Shown: positions 1-9,254 of the stretch, piece by piece | Position numbering within the stretch: the first letter of the stretch is position 1 | How the letters are laid out: each line of letters opens with the position of its first letter | DNA from: Didymella arachidicola | Lineage: Eukaryota; Ascomycota; Dothideomycetes; Pleosporales; Didymellaceae | Length of the DNA: 64,000 nucleotides | Assembly (NCBI GenBank): GCA_016630955.3 | Contig: CM049987.1 | Coordinates: forward strand, 1,364,001 to 1,428,000 | Reading direction: 5' to 3' | The notes under the pieces: generated by a model | Database searches by the model: none | What the model saw: only the letters and a program-made list of their open reading frames with translations | What the model was told of the DNA's origin: nothing | Program-made: the position numbers and the translations under genes

Positions 1-2
1 GT

Positions 3-329
3 TGCCTTGACGAGTATGAAAGATCTCTGGCTCCAGTCAAGAAAGATTACATCGATCTATACGCCTCAAAAGCTAGTATCAGCGCTTTGATGGTGCCACA
101 GGTCGTTGCGCCAACAACATGTGATTCCATTGTTCAGGATAGCTTAAGCCACACCGCGACCGAACCTTGGGGCGGGCTCTCGCATTGGAACCTGTTGAAT
201 CCGACAGCTACGTCCGAACCAATTGAGCCGCTCAATGCATATACGTACACGACCACGCCTCGAGACTGGAATGCTGAATTCCATCTGTGTCCCAGTGTCG
301 AGCATATGCACGATGTGGATTCTCATTGA
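3..329 (+). CDS. 3' end of an unrecognised protein-coding gene (5' part lies outside the window)
   Basis: One frame is open from the left edge (base 3) to a TGA at 327-329, giving 108 C-terminal residues. The first ATG inside it is at 87, but the frame is open and coding-like before that, so the gene most likely enters from outside the window. The visible part is mostly hydrophilic with many Thr, Pro and Ser, and a short Trp-rich stretch (EPWGGLSHWNLLNP). I see no membrane segment, catalytic motif or repeat and do not recognise the family. An internal exon boundary cannot be excluded because the upstream sequence is missing. Confidence 0.4.
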   Translation, partial: CLDEYERSLAPVKKDYIDLYASKASISALMVPQVVAPTTCDSIVQDSLSHTATEPWGGLSHWNLLNPTATSEPIEPLNAYTYTTTPRDWNAEFHLCPSVEHMHDVDSH

Positions 330-1145
330 GCGATTCTGCTCGCCTCTACAACTGCACAACGAGCGACACAACATCGCTGTAACTCGACCGCTCGAGTTTG
401 AGATCTGCTAGTGTTCCTGCTTGTGATCTTTAGATCAAGCGGATATATGCCCATCGCTCAAAAGGCCCGATAGTCCGCTCACAGCAATCAGCGACATGCT
501 CATGCTCGATCGGTGCTCTAATCGGCTACTTCAGCATATTAGTTCTTGCACAAGAATCTCAGGTCGGTCTCTTGACGATCCATCTGGAAGCCGAAGCTAT
601 CCCCGGCCACTTTGGTCGTTGCCGGCTGAGAGACGAGCTTATGAGCGACTATCCATACCTGGACATCTTCCCGAGCTTGCATACGTCCGAGTCTGCCTAA
701 TGCAGGAAGATTAGGTAGAGTGCATGCTGCACGCGGTATTCGCCCAGGATTTGAGTATCGGATGCGCGATGGACGTGCCGCAAGAGCCGGGAGAAAAATT
801 GGAGGCACTGGTTGTCTTGCTGTAGACGTTGCTACTGGTACACGTTTCCATGTGACAAAGCGTCAACGTTGCATGACGCATAAGCAAGCGAGAGCACCCC
901 CGGGCCGCATGAGCGGAAACACCCGAGATCATGCATCTGGAACAAGGATGTGGAAAAAGAACAGATTGCTGCACGTCAACGAGGCATCTGGCACTATGGT
1001 CAAGCATGGGTCCATTCTTTATGACTCGCAACTTGTATGAGCACATGCACACTCAGAGCTCGCCTGCGACTCAAGATACAATGCGAGAAGTCCAACATGG
1101 ACGGGCATACCAGACCCCTTGACTAGCTTTTAATTCAAAGATTGC
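330..1145. other. intergenic region, nothing recognised
   Basis: About 0.8 kb between the partial left-edge gene and the convergent 3' end of the acyltransferase homologue. Only short open frames without recognisable motifs are present on either strand. No tRNA, repeat or transposon remnant was seen. Confidence 0.5.
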
Positions 1146-2299
1146 CTACAATTGTAACTCCACAATCTCCTCCACCTCGGTCGGTCTGCCCATCCTGACG
1201 ACCGCCTTCTTGCTCTTCAGATCCATGACGATATTGAAAAGCGTCGCACTTCCCGTCTCCTTCGTCTGTGTTCTGCAAATGGACCCTGGCGAGTTCTGCT
1301 CATCTTCGAACAACTTACTCACTGCTTCCCAGCTAGGCTCGGCGCCGAGCGAGCTCGCGTTAGTTGTCATTGTAGACACTCGTGTCAATGAGTCTTTCAG
1401 CCAAACAGTATCTGTCTCGCCGGGGTGCTCCTTCAGCAAGTGGTTGGCATGTACGACTCGTCCCGCGGCATCTGGCTCACAGTATGCAAACGTCGATTTC
1501 GTAAACTCCAAGCCCAGGGATGCGCTTGGGTCACCGAGCAGGATATGAGCAGACGATGCCATACCGTACTCCTCCAATCTCTGCACAGCATCGGCAACAG
1601 AGGTACTCTCGAGCGCCATGCGAAGGCCAAAGTGCGCTGGCAACCGCGTTGAATCGGCACCGTGTACCCTGATCGCGTTGAACAGCGTACCCACGCCTGC
1701 GCTGTTGAAGCCGATCTTGCCTATGATCCCAGCCTCTGTGACTTGGATAATGGTAGGCTTGTCTGCTTGCGTGATCTTAGTGACGATGAGGTTCTGCTTC
1801 TGTTCCGTCATCCACTAGATCAAGTCAGCTTCAGGTCGCAAGGTAGACGGTGACTAGCTGCTCACATCCCAATTCTGAGCGTGCCAGGATCTCTTCTCCG
1901 TCTGCCACGATAGCGCCGTGCAGCCATCGCTGAAGAGTCCGAAATTGATCTCAGTTCGCACGTTGATGGCTATGATGTCCAACAACTGCTTTCCAGCTCC
2001 GTCGGCTATGCCCTGAATCTCCTGATGGTACGCTGGCCATTTCGACTTTGCTTGTTGCTCGAACTTGGACGCGTGCTGAAGGACTTGCGGCCATTCTATC
2101 TTGCAATTCTTGAGGAACAACTTCGCATAGAAAGCTATGCAGCGGTCGATTTGAGCTTTGGCTGCTTGACCATGCTGAAAGCCAATCTGAGATGGACCGT
2201 CAGTGTCCTTGTGGGAAGAGCGGTGCCGTGCTCAGAAGCAGCGATGACGTCAGTTGGACTTACCTCGTAAGGAGTCCCTTTGCACTCAACGAACAGCAT
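1146..2299 (-). CDS. Peptidase C45 / acyl-CoA:6-aminopenicillanic acid acyltransferase-like protein
   Basis: Three exons on the minus strand (2299-2264, 2186-1866, 1814-1146) encode 341 residues, close to the 357 of the penicillin enzyme IAT (PenDE/AatA). Both junctions use GT-AG and keep frame. The start MLFVECKGTPYE resembles the family N-terminus. The family is an N-terminal nucleophile hydrolase that cleaves itself before a cysteine; here the site is Gly100-Cys101 in SDGCTALS, followed by AQNWD. The block TEAGIIGKIGFNSAGVG, the LRMALESTS block and SICRTQ are also conserved. The protein ends VEELQL-like (EIVELQL), not in a peroxisomal PTS1 tripeptide, so it resembles the cytosolic AatB/IAL type rather than peroxisomal IAT. 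No penicillin genes (pcbAB, pcbC) lie nearby, so the substrate is unknown; an amidase or acyltransferase role on another N-acyl compound is possible. Confidence 0.85.
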
Positions 2300-2764
2300 C
2301 TTGCAGGCGTGTAGCGTGTCAACTATGTCCAAATCTCAGCCGCGTCCGATATACAAACGGTCTTTTGATTACTTACGGATTCGGATTACCTTATCAGGAG
2401 CCTCGGGTGGCTACTGCCCCTCACAGCGCTCACATCCGTCTCATCGCCCCCGCCTTTTATTGCTTTCCTCCATCCACACGATAGCAACAGGAAGCATTAA
2501 AATGACGCTATCGCACAGCGCAATACTCAGATTGAACGTTGATCCAATAGTAACGAGGCCACTATGATGATCGTCAGCTTCCTGTTCTGGAAGATTTGAG
2601 TAAGCGGCACATTTGCCGACACATGAGAGCCGGGGTTGCATGATGTTGCGTCGATGTTCTGATTACAGTAGGGTTTGAAGCTTGATAGCGACCTGATCAG
2701 CTGCACAGAGCTCTTTAGGACGATATCACTGTCGCGTACTAGTAAAGAGTATATAACCCTCATC
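2300..2764. other. divergent intergenic region
   Basis: 465 bp between the start of the minus-strand acyltransferase homologue and the start of the plus-strand deacetylase relic. It would have been a shared promoter region. I see no clear coding signal or repeat. Confidence 0.4.
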
Positions 2765-3300
2765 ATGCCCAAACGAGCGCTTTGTTCATATGGTATCGAT
2801 ATCGATGCCGTGAGTGGCTGGTACGCCAGGCTCGACTACGCTTCTACCCTCACGATGATTGGCAAGTACCAGGCTGAAGACTGAAACAGGTGCACCGGCC
2901 AATCCTACCGACAGATCACGTGGCATCTTGGGCGCGACTGTGGGCATCGACCGTCCCTTGAAGCTCTGGGACAAGTACAACGTCAACGCAGTGAGCCTGG
3001 AATTGTTCGTGCACGTTGTTCAGACTGACTCAGCCGTTGACACCGCGGATTGAATGCTTGCGGAAAGAGCAGTTTGCGTTTCACTACCGCGCGTGTCCTG
3101 CGGATGGGACTTTTATTTTCCCAATCAGTGTACATTCGCAGGTTAGCGGGAAGCCGCAGATGATACTGCTGCATGAGAGGCTGATTGAGTGGATTAGTGG
3201 GTTTGAGGGGGGGTGGGGTGGGTTACTATGGAGGGGATTGTGGATGAGTTAAAGAGCGGGAGATTGGGCGGCGTTAGTGTGCGGAAGTTTGAATGGGTTA
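2765..3300 (+). pseudogene. Polysaccharide (chitin/peptidoglycan-type) deacetylase relic with a large internal deletion
   Basis: The start MPKRALCSYGIDIDAVSGW and, after a probable 52-nt intron (GTACGC...CAG, about 2821-2872), RSRGILGATVGIDRPL and LWDKYNV match the N-terminus of fungal polysaccharide deacetylases of the HpPgdA/allantoinase-like group, ending about residue 60. The next recognisable pieces, TFIFPISVHSQVSGKPQ and LLHERLIEWISGF, belong to the C-terminal part of the same family. About 150 residues that should lie between, including the metal-binding His motif, are absent. The reading frame shifts once more in a G-rich run near 3208-3224, after which GWVTMEGIVDELKSG, the usual tail, continues in another frame. 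Deletion plus frameshift make this a dead gene. The family assignment is from remembered motif similarity; the exact deletion junction is not resolved. Confidence 0.62.
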
Positions 3301-3376
3301 TTTTCTTGATGAGTGAGAATCTACTCTATGTATTCCTATGTCCATGTTCTCCGCCCTTTTCTATATCTGATTGGAC

Positions 3377-3547
3377 TCAATCGTCTTCAGTCGGCGTCCG
3401 CGGCTCGTCGCAGTTGGAACAGTACTCGCCCCCGGAGTTGATATATGTGCATCCCATGCACACCCAAGAGGACTCGGATTTCTTGTTGACGAAGATGATT
3501 ATGAGATTCAAGTCCGCAGTGATTGACGGGTTGGCGTGTTGGCACAT
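3377..3547 (-). CDS. Small RanBP2-type zinc-finger reading frame (candidate gene or gene relic)
   Basis: A minus-strand frame from an ATG at 3547 to a TGA at 3377-3379 encodes 56 residues. It contains SSWVCMGCTYINSGGEYCSNC, with the layout Trp-x-Cys-x2-Cys-x3-Asn-x5-Cys-x2-Cys. That is the RanBP2-type zinc ribbon pattern (usually Asn-x6-Cys), which binds single-stranded RNA or ubiquitin in known proteins. The finger sits next to the C-terminus (EPRTPTEDD). The same frame is open further upstream to 3586, is interrupted by one TGA (3587-3589), then open again to an ATG at 3652. So this may be the 3' exon of a larger gene, or a gene with one nonsense change. I cannot find a convincing intron that removes the TGA. 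It is unlikely to be chance because all metal ligands are kept. Confidence 0.42.
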   Translation of the reverse strand: MCQHANPSITADLNLIIIFVNKKSESSWVCMGCTYINSGGEYCSNCDEPRTPTEDD

Positions 3548-3659
3548 GTTGTCTGCGTGGAATCGTATGTGAAAGTCTCGGATATTTCAGTGACTCTCAA
3601 TCTGCTTTGTTGGCAGGCTAAGCTCAAAAGAAGTCTGCGTTTTATACGTCATGATAGCG

Positions 3660-4121
3660 TTTGCCTCGGGGATCCTAGCTTCAGCATTGACGTTCACATG
3701 TAGTATTCATTCCTGAAGGACCAGAGCAATCTCCTTCAAGAGCGTGCCATGCCCTGCTCGTCACACAGATACCCACCACTCGGATTCACGCAAAACAGTC
3801 CAGGAGTTGTTAATCACAGCCAAGCAATCGCTCATCTTTCCTCCTGCGTTATCTCGGTTTGCTACTGCCTCAATGCATTGATTAACGCCTGAATAGCTGA
3901 GATATCTTGCTCGATAGCCCCCACGACTTTCACTCAACGAGGGCGCAATAGGGAGAGGGTCATGTTCAGTGAATGTTGCTTTGTTTGGTTGTAGAGACGT
4001 CGAGGGTAGGAAGCCGGGAGCCGAAGAACAATAGATGCTTCTGCGGAAAGGACCGCATCACCAGGGCCTTGTTTACGTAGATGATCCAATTATTCCATCG
4101 AATGCAAGATATACGAACTGT
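3660..4121. other. intergenic region, nothing recognised
   Basis: Sequence between the zinc-finger frame and the 3' end of the nucleoside transporter gene. No open frame with a recognisable motif, no repeat and no RNA gene seen. Confidence 0.4.
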
Positions 4122-5508
4122 CTATATAGCTTGCGCAGCAAAGAAGCTCATGAAACTCCCCACCGTCAAGCCGCCCACGAGACACAGCGACATGAACCCC
4201 CCTGCAGCCTCCGCCTCATCAGCATCCACCCACTCGACAAACCCCATCATGCAACTGCTGCCAAGATACCCGTTCGTGATGCCGAAGAGCAGCTGCACGA
4301 TGACCAGGTAGAAAAAGTCGGAGCTCACAGCAGCGCCCTTGCCGCCAACGTTGCACATGAGATACAAGGGGATGAAGACGACGCGCGCAACAGACAGCAG
4401 GAAGAGCACCTTGGGGTAAGCCGTGAGGCGTATAGCCGGTAGAGCAGGCCCCAGGCGCCCGAGCAGATCGCCGGCGTTCCAGAATAGGAAGCCCAAGGGG
4501 ATGAAGGTGGCTGGTTGGAAGAGGCGAGGGGCTGAGTCGGGGTTGCGCACGCTGCGGATCTTCTGGGTGAAGACTGGGAAGAACATGGTAAGTACGAAGG
4601 TCAGGAATACTGCGCTGGCTAGCCAGGTGAGTTTCCTGAAGAGATGAGTGAGCGGGATACTTTTGCGCTCGGCGGGCGTAGCGTCGAGTTCCTCGAGGCG
4701 GACTCTGGAACTGTGTTGACGCTGGAGGTATATAAACGCGACTAGTGCCCCGGCAGAGATGACCGTGGCTGTGAGGAAGTAGGCAAAAGCGGAGGTGCTA
4801 GACTGCTGCGGCGTGCCATCGACATGCTCCTTCCTGGGTGGGACGGAGAGGACGGAGACGATCTGCGCGATGCAAGGCAGCACGCCAGCGATGCCCTGGC
4901 CTGTCATGATGCCCTGTGTGTACTCCTCACGGCCAAAGCCAGCTACATATGCGAAGACGCCGTTCTGACACAGTCCTGCTGCCAAACTCGCACTGAGCAC
5001 CATGACCATCAGGAAGGCGAAGTAGACTCCGGCCGTCACACCGAGGAACAGCTTCGTGGACAGGGCCAGCAAGGTGAAGACGACAATATTCAAGACCAGA
5101 GAGGTCGCAATGCGGTGGGGGTAGTTGGCTCGGGCCTGGAGCTTGGTCAAGACGATCATGGAGCCGAGGTTGCCTACGGTCGAGACGGACATGATGGCGG
5201 ACTGGAAGTTGCGGACGAGGTTGTCGTTGCGCTCGAAGCGGCGCTGAAAGTATGGGTTGGCAGCAAGAAACATGTTCCTGCAGCAGTCAGCCGGAGAAGG
5301 CGGTCTTGAGCAGCACATGGTCCTACCAGGCCCAAAGCATGCCAACGCCGAGCAGCAGGAAGACAGAGTAGGCAGCCCACGAGAAGGGCGTCTCGGAGCC
5401 CTCGATGCGCTCGCCATCTGGCCGCTCAGAGCCGCCCTCAAGAGGCTCATAGGAGGCCTCGCGCTCCGTCTCGCGCTCGAAGATGCGGCGCATGCGTTTC
5501 ATCGACAT
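4122..5508 (-). CDS. Equilibrative nucleoside transporter (ENT family, Fun26-like)
   Basis: Two exons (5508-5327 and 5277-4122) joined by a 49-nt GT-AG intron with a GCTGAC branch site encode 445 residues, a normal ENT length. After a charged cytoplasmic N-terminus (KRMRRIFERE...) the first membrane segment runs into LLLGVGMLWAWNMFLAA, the typical ENT segment 1 with the WAWN/PWN motif. About ten further hydrophobic segments follow, with a hydrophilic loop near the middle (residues about 220-290) as in the family. ENT proteins move nucleosides and nucleobases down their gradient; fungal Fun26 homologues act at the vacuole or other internal membranes. The frame is also open for about 25 codons upstream of the chosen ATG, so a slightly longer N-terminus via another exon is possible. 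Confidence 0.88.
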
Positions 5509-5892
5509 GGTGATGGTGGAGGAGTCGAGGCTCGGAGTGAGGCGGAGCTCGGGGGTGCTCTCGGAGGCGCTGTGGGTGATCAGGAGCGGACGTCTTCAGG
5601 GACAGCTTGGGACGGTGTGTTGGAGTGTTGCACAGGCAGACATGTTTCAAACAGCCTTCGAGTCCATGACGGCTCAGGCGCAGGTGACTCGTCGAGCGTA
5701 CCATCTGATCTACCGCGTCCGTCGCGCGTACCTGACTGGCTTGGCGCACTAGCGGCGGTGAATTGACATCACCGAGGAGCGATCCCCCGCGGACAAGCCC
5801 CCCTCGAGCTTTTTGGCAGACAACCAGCGACAGGAGTCACAGGACGCAACACCGGCAAATTGCATATCTTTACATCACCCAACACCGCCAGC
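5509..5892. other. divergent promoter region between the ENT transporter and Iwr1
   Basis: 384 bp between the starts of two divergent genes. GC-rich, with shadow open frames only. It should hold both promoters. Confidence 0.5.
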
Positions 5893-6903
5893 ATGTCGAA
5901 AGCCCCGCAGACGCTGTCCGTCAAGCGCAAACGCACCGAAGCGCCCGTCGACTCCCTCATCTTCGACAACAGCGTGAAGCGCCAGCGGAGCGAAGCCGAC
6001 ATCTTCTTCCGCCGCCTCACCAAGCCCGGCGACACAGCTCAGTCTGGCGCCTCGACGCCCTCAGCCGAGCGCCGCTTCCACCTCGACCCGGTCTCGCGCG
6101 CCCGCTCCAAGCACGTCTTCGTCGAGCGCCGCGCAGCCACCGAGCCCAGCACCCCCTTCCACGAGCGCGCGGCCGCAGTCCAGGAATCCGCACAGCCAGC
6201 AACACCGCGCCCCCGGAAGCGTCCCGGCACGCGCGCAGCCTCGACCGCCGTGCCCTCCCAGCCCACCGCCCACACAGCCCACCGCACGCAGCCCTCGGAA
6301 CACGATGTCCGCGAGCTGGAGGCGCTCAGCCACAGACTCGACTCCGAAGACACGCACCCCCACACCTCGCCCTCCAAGTACAAGCCCAAACCCCCAACCC
6401 GCCGCTTCGCCGAGCGCGAGCCCGAGAAAGCCGCTGCCCTCGCTGCACGAGACGGCGACGGCGACGGCGACGCAATGGATCTCGACAACACCGACGAGTA
6501 CGTCATCGACACATACGTCCGCGAAGTCCTCCTCCCCGACGAATCCGGCAAGCTGCCCACCGCGCAGGGCACAATCGGGTACCTTGTCCTGGCCGACGAG
6601 GACGAGGCGTGGTGGATCGGCAGCGACGAGAGCGACAAGGAATTCGACACCGACGACGACGACTCCAATGCAGAAGAGTACTACGCAAACGACTACCCCG
6701 AGGACGAGCTCAGCGACGACGACGAGTTCGATCGCAATCCCTATAAGAGCAAGCACAGACGCGGCAGTGACGATGAGGAGTTTGATGCGAATGAGAGTGG
6801 GGACGATGTTATTGCGAGTGATGAGGATGAGGATGATTTGCACTACAAGATGACGGTGCCCAAGGCGAAGAGGACGGGGTACTGGGGCATGACTGGACAG
6901 TGA
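5893..6903 (+). CDS. iwr1: Iwr1-like RNA polymerase II nuclear import factor
   Basis: A single-exon gene of 336 residues. The start at 5893 (MSKAPQTLSVKRKRTEAPVD) was chosen over an ATG 33 bp upstream because this is the family N-terminus. The Iwr1 domain lies about residues 203-290: DTYVREVLLP, DEDEAWWIG, then DSNAEEYYANDYPEDE, the hallmark acidic SNAEDYYxNDYPD block. The tail is strongly acidic with Asp/Glu runs and ends in a basic patch. In yeast Iwr1 binds assembled Pol II between its two largest subunits in the cytoplasm, directs it to the nucleus with an N-terminal nuclear localisation signal, and is recycled by Crm1. The KRKR near residue 11 and KRQR near 38 fit such a signal. The family is recognised with good certainty. 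Confidence 0.9.
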   Translation: MSKAPQTLSVKRKRTEAPVDSLIFDNSVKRQRSEADIFFRRLTKPGDTAQSGASTPSAERRFHLDPVSRARSKHVFVERRAATEPSTPFHERAAAVQESAQPATPRPRKRPGTRAASTAVPSQPTAHTAHRTQPSEHDVRELEALSHRLDSEDTHPHTSPSKYKPKPPTRRFAEREPEKAAALAARDGDGDGDAMDLDNTDEYVIDTYVREVLLPDESGKLPTAQGTIGYLVLADEDEAWWIGSDESDKEFDTDDDDSNAEEYYANDYPEDELSDDDEFDRNPYKSKHRRGSDDEEFDANESGDDVIASDEDEDDLHYKMTVPKAKRTGYWGMTGQ

Positions 6904-7226
6904 GCGTAGTATAAGCACCTGCATTTGTTGGATAAACAAGATACCCCGTTGAGAGCGTTCGACAAGAATCAGTAAAAGTAAAATCACAATCTGGACAGAA
7001 TAAGAAAAAGAGTTTCTGCCAAAAAAAAAAAAAAAAAAGCATCACAAACACCACGCCAAAGAGTGCACACTAGACCAAAACAATGCATTGCGTACTCCTC
7101 ATGCATGCCAGAAATTCAAATACCGGGTATCGTGATAACTCCATAACATCCCCATCCCCAGATCCACGCCCATCGTCTTGATCTGTGCTAAAAAGTGACC
7201 AAATCCTTGCCATTTCGACTCCCTCC
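6904..7226. other. convergent 3' intergenic region
   Basis: 323 bp between the convergent 3' ends of iwr1 and sgf73. It holds an 18-base adenine run (7021-7038) and otherwise AT-rich untranslated sequence. Confidence 0.6.
7021..7038 (+). repeat. poly(A) tract of 18 bases
   Basis: Uninterrupted run of 18 adenines between two convergent genes. It is most simply a mononucleotide microsatellite in a 3' untranslated region. No target-site duplication or retroposed gene was seen beside it. Confidence 0.9.
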
Positions 7227-8660
7227 TCAAGACCCGCCAACACTCAGGCTGCTCTTTCGCTGCCCGCCCGGCCCAGGGAGTTGACCGGGCAAGATTTGCC
7301 GTGGTCCATTGCCGCCACCACTCGCCATCATTCCGCTTGGCCTTCTGCCCATGTTGCCGTCAAGACCCGTGCTCATTGGGAATCCGCCCATGCCCGCGCT
7401 GCCAGAATAGTTCTCGCTCGAACCACTCGGTGGCGCACCCATCAGGCCCAGTCTGAGGCCCATACCGCCGCCGTCTGTCGCGCTTGGAGGGTTGCCAAAG
7501 GCCGACATGCCTGGCGGATTGCCGAGTGCGCCCCGCAGCATGTTACTCATGCGGATGTACTGGTATTTGCTGCGCTGAGAGACGTGGTTGTACGTCGCGA
7601 TTGGCCGAGGTTTGTGGCGTGCAAGCGCAGCCATTATGGCGTCTTTCTCTTCGTCCGAGTCTACGGCGCCCGAGGGCTCGAGGTCTTCGGGGAGGGGGGC
7701 GTTGGCGTCGATCGCTGCGCCTGTAAAGTGTCAGAACGAAGCTGAACGAGAAGTCATATGTGCACCTACGCTGCTGCTTGGCTTGGTTCTTCTTCTGATA
7801 CTGTGCGAGCAGCATGTCGTATGGTAGACTGCGACCAGGCACTGCCCGCTTTAAACCCATGCTGTGGGACTTGCAAGTCAGGCTTCGCGCACAGAATCCC
7901 CCATTAGGAAGCGGCACACCGCATTGTCGCTCCACGTCCACTGGACCCTTGGGCTTCGCGCCCTTCGCCTTGGGCTCATCTTTCTTCTTCTTCCTTGCGC
8001 CAGGTTTCTCAGAGTCGCCGTCGATCTTGCGCTTCTTGCCCTTCTTCGCTCCAGGCTCCAGCCCTTTGATAGCAGACTTCCTGGCGCGGATGTCATCGTC
8101 GTCCTCGCCCTTCTCTTTCCGCAGCGCAGCGTCTTTTGCTTCCTTTGCTTCTTTCTTCTTCCGCTGCTTGTCTGCTTTTTTGTTCAGGCAGTCGCGAATA
8201 TGTGTTGCCGACGCAGCGCGGAGGATCGGTCGTCGACAGTGCTTGCACTGTATTGTGTCTACCTTGTCGTCCAGGGGCCGGCCGGTCTGAAATCCAGCGA
8301 GGGTCTTGTCGTCGAGAGGGTTCACGACTGGCGAGCCAGCTGCAGAGGGCTTTCCGTCGGCATCTGCTGTTGTTCAGCTACTGCGCTTCGTGCCTGCAGC
8401 CGTGACAACATTATTGCAACGTACTCTTCGCATCGCTCTCTTTCCAGTTGCCAGCTTCAGTTGGTTTGGGCGCGGCCTTCTTGATCTTGAGGGTAAATTT
8501 CTTGTTCTCGACTTTTACGATATCTTTAAGAGCGCCACTGCTCAGGATGCCGGGGTGAGAGTCCATGGAGCCTGTGTCGTTGTGGTCAGTCGTGCATCGT
8601 GTGGGGAGGTGCGGAGCGGAGGTCAAGGTACCCACCCTCCCGCGCGCCATTCGTGGCCAT
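7227..8660 (-). CDS. sgf73: SAGA complex deubiquitinating-module subunit Sgf73 (ataxin-7 like)
   Basis: Four exons (8660-8636, 8571-8425, 8363-7770, 7720-7227) encode 419 residues; every junction is GT-AG and keeps frame. The first exon is only 25 nt. Two zinc modules are visible. IQCKHCRRPIL...HIRDC has Cys97, Cys100, His112 and Cys116, matching the N-terminal Sgf73 zinc finger that anchors the Ubp8-Sgf11-Sus1 module. The SCA7 domain follows a Lys-rich linker: RQCGVPLPNGGFCARSLTC and KSHSMGLKRAVPGRS, with Cys205, Cys215, Cys221 and His224, and LPYDMLLAQYQ. The C-terminus is Gly/Met/Pro-rich. Sgf73 tethers the H2B-deubiquitinating module to SAGA. It lies 3' to 3' with iwr1, another Pol II gene. 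Confidence 0.92.
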
Positions 8661-9254
8661 GATGCAAGCGGACGGCCACAGGGGGCTGGCGCGTGCGGAG
8701 CGCGTCGGTGGTGACCTGGATTGTGCAGTCGTACCTCTGGTGTTGGGAAAGAATATTGTGCAGGGCAAGAGCGCGTTTGGTGATGAGCTGTGGGCTGTCG
8801 CAATGCGGTGGGCGGCCGTCTCGCGGTGCCCCTGCTACACGCCAAGCTGTTATGTCAGCAGAGACCGAGATGTGGGAGGAGCACCCCATTAAGTTCCACA
8901 AGCTCACACCACGAGGCTAGGCCATTCTCGATATCTCCAGTAGGCATGTTTCGTTTTCAAGGTTGATTGTACAGGTTTTGGGCTACTGACCGCCCAAAGT
9001 CAAGGTACACTATCGCCGTCCATCAAGTTTCCCATACCCATACGCCTCGCTCAAGGAGTCTTTAGAATCAGCTGCTGATGCGCTGGACCCTCGGAAACAC
9101 CGTTCCCTCTATGTAGCCGAGCCATGCTGTGACAGTATCCGCCGTGCGTAAACTCCAGAAAATGCTCAGTGTACATGCTGATGGTATCACAACGCCAAAA
9201 ACACCGCTGCTACGCTCGTAAATCGTCTCGCAGCCATGCAAGATCTTGGCTGCA
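8661..9254. other. intergenic region between itc1 3' end and sgf73 5' end
   Basis: About 0.6 kb with only shadow frames. It should contain the sgf73 promoter and the itc1 3' untranslated region. Confidence 0.5.

Noticed and set aside
2765..3300. Considered an intact short deacetylase with a large intron
   Set aside because: The missing central residues are not encoded anywhere between the two conserved blocks, so splicing cannot restore them.
5257..5766. Long plus-strand frame opposite the ENT gene start
   Set aside because: Ala/Glu/Gly-rich antisense shadow of a conserved transporter exon.
7021..7038. Poly(A) tract as the tail of a retroposed element
   Set aside because: No target-site duplication and no element body next to it; it sits in the gap between two convergent genes.
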